From Colius striatus (Eukaryota > Chordata > Aves > Coliiformes > Coliidae), in NCBI RefSeq assembly GCF_028858725.1, contig NC_084759.1, positions 88,155,389 to 88,219,388 on the forward strand: a DNA stretch of 64,000 nucleotides, written 5' to 3'. A model generated the notes under the pieces. The model did no database searches, was not told the DNA's origin, and saw nothing but the letters and a program-made list of their open reading frames with translations. Below are positions 58,201 through 64,000 of the stretch, one piece after another. The position numbers and the translations under genes were made by a program. The number at the start of each line of letters is the position of its first letter. Within the stretch, counting starts at the first letter, position 1.

Positions 58201-59255
58201 GGGGTCTTCTCTTGTGCCTCAGTCAGAGGCAGGTATCACAGAAGAGCTTCCTATCAAGTGTCATTTCTGACTTCTTCCTACTGGGAACTTATTAATTCGT
58301 GGCAATGTAGTAGTTTACAGCAGAGACTCAAATAGTAGATGCTTATCTTACCACCTGAAGACCTCCTGTGTAATACTCCTGTCTTCCCCAAACCAGTGAG
58401 ACTGAAGATGAGAGAGGATTCAGGGGCAGCTTGAGGACTTGTGCCAACCGTGCTTTCTTTCTGAGGGGACCATTGCCAAGAAATGGGAGGCAGAGGACAG
58501 ATGTTGATCCTGAAAAATGACTAATAAAAAAAACCCAAACATTATATCCTGACAAACATTATTATCAAAGCAGCAGGTTGCTTGCAGAGCCTCACTGCCA
58601 TCTAGCATGTGAAGATGGGCTCTATTTCATCCTTTGAAACCTCCCAGACAGGGATTCTTGTAACATAAACTGAAACCTCTGTCCACCATAAAATACATGG
58701 TAAGGTTCCACGTCCCTGCATCCTCCCTCTTGCCACAGTACGGGCTTCATACTTCCGTGTTTGAATCATCAGGTTTTTGGTGCTAACACCCACTCTCCAG
58801 CACACAGTACTGCACAGTAGGGAAACAGAACATGTGTTGGACAAAACCTGACAAAGCAACACCTGGATTTAGGTCAGGCAGAGCAAACAAGAGTTACTTG
58901 TGTGCTATACCTGGCTCCTATTCAAACATGGAGCCTGATGAATTCATGCTAGCCCAGACATGCAGAATGGTATCTCCCTTTTTCCTTTACACAGAGATTT
59001 CCTTTCAGGCTGTACCTTCAGCTCCTCGTTTCTGTCTCAACAACTACCACTCATGCAGATTGCCTGAGTGCTGGCCACTCCCCTGGCAAGCAGACACACT
59101 TCTGTTCTACTAACACAAACTGCAGAATTCACTGCTGACACTGGCCATGTTTGAACCATCAAGATACATGTGTACCTCTTGTCTTACGGCGCCCACAGCC
59201 CTACCAGCATGCTGCTGCTCACTCACCGCTGCCACAAAGCAAGCAGCAGTGCTGA
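52275..59255. other. Intergenic region, nothing coding recognised
   Basis: No exon set, RNA gene or large repeat I can name. A C-rich then A-rich low-complexity run lies at about 54,108-54,165, and T-rich tracts near 54,368-54,440. Short open frames on both strands look like chance. Confidence 0.5.
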
Positions 59256-59260
59256 AACTC
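59256..59260. repeat. Target-site duplication AACTC (left)
   Basis: AACTC directly before the LTR, identical to 60,269-60,273. Confidence 0.8.
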
Positions 59261-60268
59261 TGTCGTGGTTTAGGCCCATCAGGGAACAAAGGCCACGATT
59301 AGCCTCGAGTACCGAAGAGGCTGAGGATTGCTCGAGGGCAGGGAGGGCTTAATTGACGCTTAAGGTTCAGGACAAAACAGACCAGGCCACTCGGTTTGGG
59401 GAAGAAAACAGAAGGAAAAAAAACCCCAATTTAATGCAACATCAACTAAAACATACCTCCAAAACCCCAAAACATAACCAAAACGAAACAACACAGAGTA
59501 ATACATCAATGAAGAGTCCAACCAGCCTTTTTAAGAACACCTTCTTGCCACACCTTCCCTCTTCCCGGGCTCAGAGCCCTGATCCTGGGGTTTTTACCCT
59601 GTCCCCTCCTGAACGGTTTGGGGGGGCAGGCAGTGGGGGTTTCAGTTAGTGTGTTCCCGATAGCTTCTGCCGTTTGTCCCTCCTCAGGACGGGTGAACTC
59701 CACACCACTCCTCCCTGCGAGTCCGTGGGGTAACTCACACGCATGGCAGCCCTGCACGGGCTGCTCCGACGCGCGCCCATTCCAAAGGCTGCAGCTCCTC
59801 TTTGCCTCTCATGTGGGGCTGCTCTGCGACGTGCAGGCTCTCCAGCACGGCCTGGGCCATGGCCGTCTCCCCACACAGTCCCTCGCCCGTCCGGGCTCAC
59901 TCACATGGAGCTGCTGGTAACTCTCAGTCCTGCCACGGATCTCCATAGGTTTCAGGGGCACAGTTTGCATTCTCACCACGGCTTGCAGAAGGGTCTCCGG
60001 TCTACTGCTTCTCCTTCCTTCCTCCTTCTCTGGCTGAAGGGTCCGCGTGGTCGCCTCCATCTCGTATCACTCTTACACCTCCTGCCTCGCATTTCAAATT
60101 CCCGTCCCCTAAATAGTGATGGCAGAGGCGCCAGATTGGCCCAGCCAGGCCGGAGGTGGGTCTGAACCCAGGAGCCGGGGGAGGGTCCGCAAACTCTTTA
60201 CCGGGTCTTCACTGCAACCCGCTCCCCCTGTTACTAAGCCAAAAGCTGCTCCTTGCTAAACCAGAACA
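59261..60268 (+). mobile_element. Solo LTR, avian ERVL type
   Basis: The ends form an imperfect inverted repeat: TGTCGTGGTTTA at the start and TAAACCAGAACA at the end (10 of 12 bases pair), with TG...CA termini. The flanks are an exact AACTC duplication. The TGTCGTGGTTTA start is familiar from avian ERVL LTRs, and a 5-bp duplication fits ERVL. The interior is GC-rich in its second half (59,550-60,200) and A-rich near 59,400-59,510. With no second LTR or internal genes, it is a solo LTR left by LTR-LTR recombination. Orientation is tentative, from the end sequence. Confidence 0.82.
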
Positions 60269-60273
60269 AACTC
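60269..60273. repeat. Target-site duplication AACTC (right)
   Basis: AACTC directly after the LTR, identical to 59,256-59,260. Confidence 0.8.
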
Positions 60274-63200
60274 TAATTGCGGTTCCTAAACCAGACAGAT
60301 TGTCCATCTTGGCCTTCTGCATAACTCTGACCAAGAAACCCTCTGCTGGACCTAATCCCTTATGATGGACTATCACGATTCGCTGGGTATACAGCCTTCA
60401 TTTGATGATGCCTATGATGGCAAATTCAGCTTTTATCCTGATGGTCTTTAGCTTTTGGTTTTTATCCCACTCTTTCTCAATCCCTTCCCATTTCACCCTG
60501 GATGCTGTTGCTTCCTGTTGGTAGAAGCAGACTTTATGTTTCAGAATTGGCAGAGGCTTTTAACTCTATACATTTTCACCTGGTTTTGCAGAGGCTTCAG
60601 TTTGTAATTACTCTGACTCCTCATTTGCTGGTTGTTGGAGTTGAATTTTTTCCTTTCTTGTCTTTTGGAGCAGCTCACTCTGAAGTAAGGAAGTTATGGG
60701 AAAATGTTACAAATATTGTTGTTTTTGTTGTTATTCCATAATAAATGCATCATGATGACTTTACTCATTCATAGGTATCACCTTTAGTTATATCTAAACC
60801 AGACACCTGCAGATATCATAAATACATAAAATAAGCTGAATTTAACCAAAAAGCCTTTCTCAGCTTTGCCAATTCCTGAGAGAAAAGGGGTTGAATTAGA
60901 CTGACAACATAGTAACCTCACCTACAAATTCAAGACTGATCTGGTGGTAGAAGATTACGTAGATACTTGTGGTTTTTATAGGATTAGGCATCTTGAGTTT
61001 TTTGTCAGGCTGTACCAGGAACCAGTCTGGCGTAGCTCTATTTGTGCTTCAGATTACACTTGAAGTTTACCGTGTATATGCCTCAATCTTGAAATGGTTT
61101 CCAATGTTGCCATTGAAAACATACGAGAGCTGGGCACGGTCAACTGCAGGATGGGTTCTCTGAGACATATCTGAAATGCTGTGATTCCCGAGAAGCTCTC
61201 AGTCTGTTCTGGAGGGAAACACACAGCTCCTCTCTACAGCACACTTCCCCCCCCAGCTTCTGCACCTGTGTGTGGGTCTGGAAGGCCAACGTCATAGAAT
61301 ACAATAACTCTTGTATTGCATATTTCTCTCTGCTTGATGCTTTAAAACAGCTAACTAGTGTGAGTCTTCTTCACATCGCTATTTCTATGTTGGCTCTCGT
61401 GCATGGGCATCCCCTCTGTAGCATCCAGAGTAGCTTCCCAGACCTGATATTTTCAGCACACTTTTAGAAGTTTGGAGTGGGGCACTAAATTTGGACTCTT
61501 ACAGTTCCTGTGTGCTGTAAATTGTTGATTTGGGTGCATTCCCTTATTTCCTTTTCTACCCTAATTGTGTACTTGTATAAAAATTAAGAATCCCAGTGGA
61601 TGTTTTTAGCGCAGGTTCCAAGGTCTTCAGCTTTTTCTTAAGGGTTTAGATGGGAGGCTCAGTTCTTTGTCAGCCTGTGCATTGTCTGTACTGGTGCCAT
61701 ATGTTAAAGGAGCTGGAATAAAATTGGCACAATATCCAGTTTTACCCAACTGAGGTTGTTGAGCAGGATCCAGAAGATCTGTATCCACAGAGGGCAAACA
61801 CAGTATTAAAACAGAAACAAAGCCTGTGATTTATTTCATTATTTACTAAGTGCTGTCATGGTGCTCAGTACTATATAAACATTCTCTGCCCCAGGTTATT
61901 AATACTACCAGGCACAAGCAGGTTCAAGACTCAGACACCTTAACATGAAATATTCCCAGAACAAAAACTTTAAGGACAAGTTAAATGTTTTTGTGCCGCA
62001 AAAACTTTTCCATGGAGCAACCACATCAATGAAACTTCATACTTTAAGAATAGCTGCGTTTTCCAATAAGAAGAAACTAACTCTACATATCGCAATAAAA
62101 CTACCCCTGACTATTGCAGTCATGCATTGTCTGCCCTGTTGAATGTGTGAGTGATGCCCTGTGGTGGTGTGTGATAAGGAACATCCACTCCTTCAACAAA
62201 TACGGAGAACTAGTAGGAGATCAGTTTGGATGTTACGCTACATAGTGATCCTATATTTAAGAAGAACAAGAAAGTTTTTGTCTTTAGACTCCTCAGCTCT
62301 GGGAATGCTTGGGAGTCACTGAAGTGAGTCACAGGTCTCTGGCCCGTGTTGTAAGTAGGTGAGCAGTAAAATGGAAAATGTCATGCTAGAGGAGAGACAG
62401 TATAGAATGAATGTTTAACTCTTATAGAAGGACTGACAAGCTCTTTGAAGTCAGAAGAAAAATGACTTTTGCTTAAAAATAACTTACAGACATTATAAAA
62501 TCTTGTGAAAGGCTGAGAAAATTGTTCTTTTACCTAAACATATCAGGTTGAAATAACCCTAAAGGTATATGATTCCTTGATGAAAACATCAGTGAGTATA
62601 AAAAAACATGCCTGCATGCTTAGGTCAGTGAAGATTATATCTTATGTAAGGCCACTTAAAAGATGGAGCTCTCACGAGGATTACAAATTATTCTGGGCCC
62701 ATGAAAATCATCCTGGTTTTAATTACAGCATTAAAGACAAACCCACAAAGTTATAAGATCTGCTGGCATGGCAAGCAATCATAATTCTGAACAAGGGATC
62801 ACACAGCAATTGTAAATAACAACTGTGAGAGATTTCAGTACTAGCTATTTTTGTCTTTAGAAATGTTTTTAATTTAAAAAATGTCATTAGCACTTGTACT
62901 TAGCCAAAACTTGCTCATCGGACTAACCAGGATTTCTTAGCATAAACTGTTCTTAAAAGGATACTGACATCCCCCAACTGGTCTGTTTTTCAGAAGAATT
63001 TTAAAGATGTTTCAGTACATGAATCCCTGAGGTGACACTCGTCCTTTTGTCACAGCAGTTTTGGGGTTTTTTTCAGTGCTTTACCTCGTCCTGTTGCAGC
63101 ATCAAAGGCTCCACACAAGCTCAGGGAACCAGAAAACAGGGAGGAAGCAGTGAAACTGAGAGCCTGAAAAGCACTGTCAAAGCTGAAAATGTCACGGGAA

Positions 63201-64000
63201 GTAAACAAAAACAAAAACAAAAGACAATTTCTATCTTGTTTTATACATTTTCAGTTCCAGGAATTGTTTGGAAAAGAGACAAAAATGTCAGGTAACAATG
63301 TCCCTATAACTTAACATTTAAGTACAGCCAATACTGCCATAAAAAGAAGGAAGATGGACAAAAGGAAAATTATCTTCTCAAATTAAGATGACTTTTAAAA
63401 AGGAAAAATATTTTTTAAAAGACAAAGATTCATCTAAAGCAAGAGTGCAGCATCCTGTGGAACATTCATACAATACACTTCCTCTCTCTTACTACTTTAA
63501 AACAAAAGTTTTTCATCAATTTCCTGATTCAGTGCCAGGATGAGATGCTGGAGATAGTGACCTCAGTGGATACTGTCGACCAGAGTGGGAGACAAGTTCC
63601 TCAGATCACCAGACAAGAGTTGTACAATTCTGTAATGCATTTTATTAAATTACATTTATTTCAGCAGCTCTATCCTGCCTTTGGGATTTGTGCAGCTGTG
63701 CCCTTCTTTTTGCAAGCACCCTAAATGAGAGCAACAAAAATCTTTCAGTAAGGATGACACTACGAGGTTGTGGCCTGGTGGTGGAACAAGGTAGCAGTTA
63801 AACAGGGAGGAAAGTCTTCTGAAGCTAAAGTTACTACAGTTTAAACTACACTGCTTCTGCCAGGTTTATCTCGGTACTAGTCACTTAATTAGTACCACAT
63901 CAGGAAAAAAACCCTCTGACTTTCTATATTGTAATTTTGCCTGGAGTATGACAAGGATAACTGTGTGTTTATCCAACTTTCGGACATGACTCCTTGGAAA
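60274..64000. other. Intergenic region, nothing recognised
   Basis: AT-rich DNA with short random open frames only. A poly-C run lies near 61,247-61,255. No CR1 tail or LTR end was found. Confidence 0.5.

Noticed and set aside
60502..60741. 79-codon hydrophobic open frame
   Set aside because: Composition fits T-rich noncoding DNA; no homology or splice context is recognised.

Overview
The window looks like bird nuclear DNA. It has a large intron-rich vertebrate gene, several CR1 LINE 3' ends (with their ATTCTRTG-type terminal octamers), an endogenous retrovirus and a solo LTR of avian type, and otherwise AT-rich noncoding DNA. The exact species cannot be fixed from the sequence.

Bases 1-25,303 (+ strand) hold the 3' half of USP9X, the very large FAM-type ubiquitin-specific protease. 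Nineteen coding exons with GT/AG borders and consistent phase encode the C-terminal 1,226 residues, including the complete catalytic domain (catalytic Cys at 5,712-5,714, catalytic His at 9,830-9,832). A 36-nt in-frame cassette exon may sit in the last intron (24,929-24,964). A 3' UTR of probably several kilobases follows, with several AATAAA sites between 25.5 and 28.8 kb. CR1 fragments lie in USP9X introns at 4.2-4.6 kb (+) and 10.6-11.1 kb (-).

Bases 28.8-38.4 kb are noncoding as far as I can see, with one CR1 fragment near 33 kb. Bases 38,479-43,236 (- strand) hold a complete, intron-containing RPL8 gene (60S ribosomal protein L8/uL2, 257 aa). It has a 5'-TOP-like first exon in a CpG island, two perfect TGACGTCA sites upstream, and CR1 copies in one intron.

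Bases 47,294-52,270 (- strand) hold a partly deleted provirus with a 4-bp AATA target duplication. It has paired LTRs of 528 and 427 bp, a primer-binding site resembling tRNA-Arg(CCU), a frameshifted gag truncated in capsid, no protease or reverse transcriptase, an integrase domain broken by one TGA, and a frameshifted env. Gag and integrase look gammaretrovirus-like. The env surface subunit looks alpharetrovirus-like, so the element appears to be a mosaic.

Bases 59,261-60,268 are a 1,008-bp ERVL-type solo LTR with a perfect 5-bp AACTC duplication. The remaining intervals (43.5-47.3, 52.3-59.2 and 60.3-64.0 kb) show no convincing gene. USP9X and RPL8 are convergent housekeeping genes with no evident functional link. 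I see no prokaryotic-style system, CRISPR array or operon.
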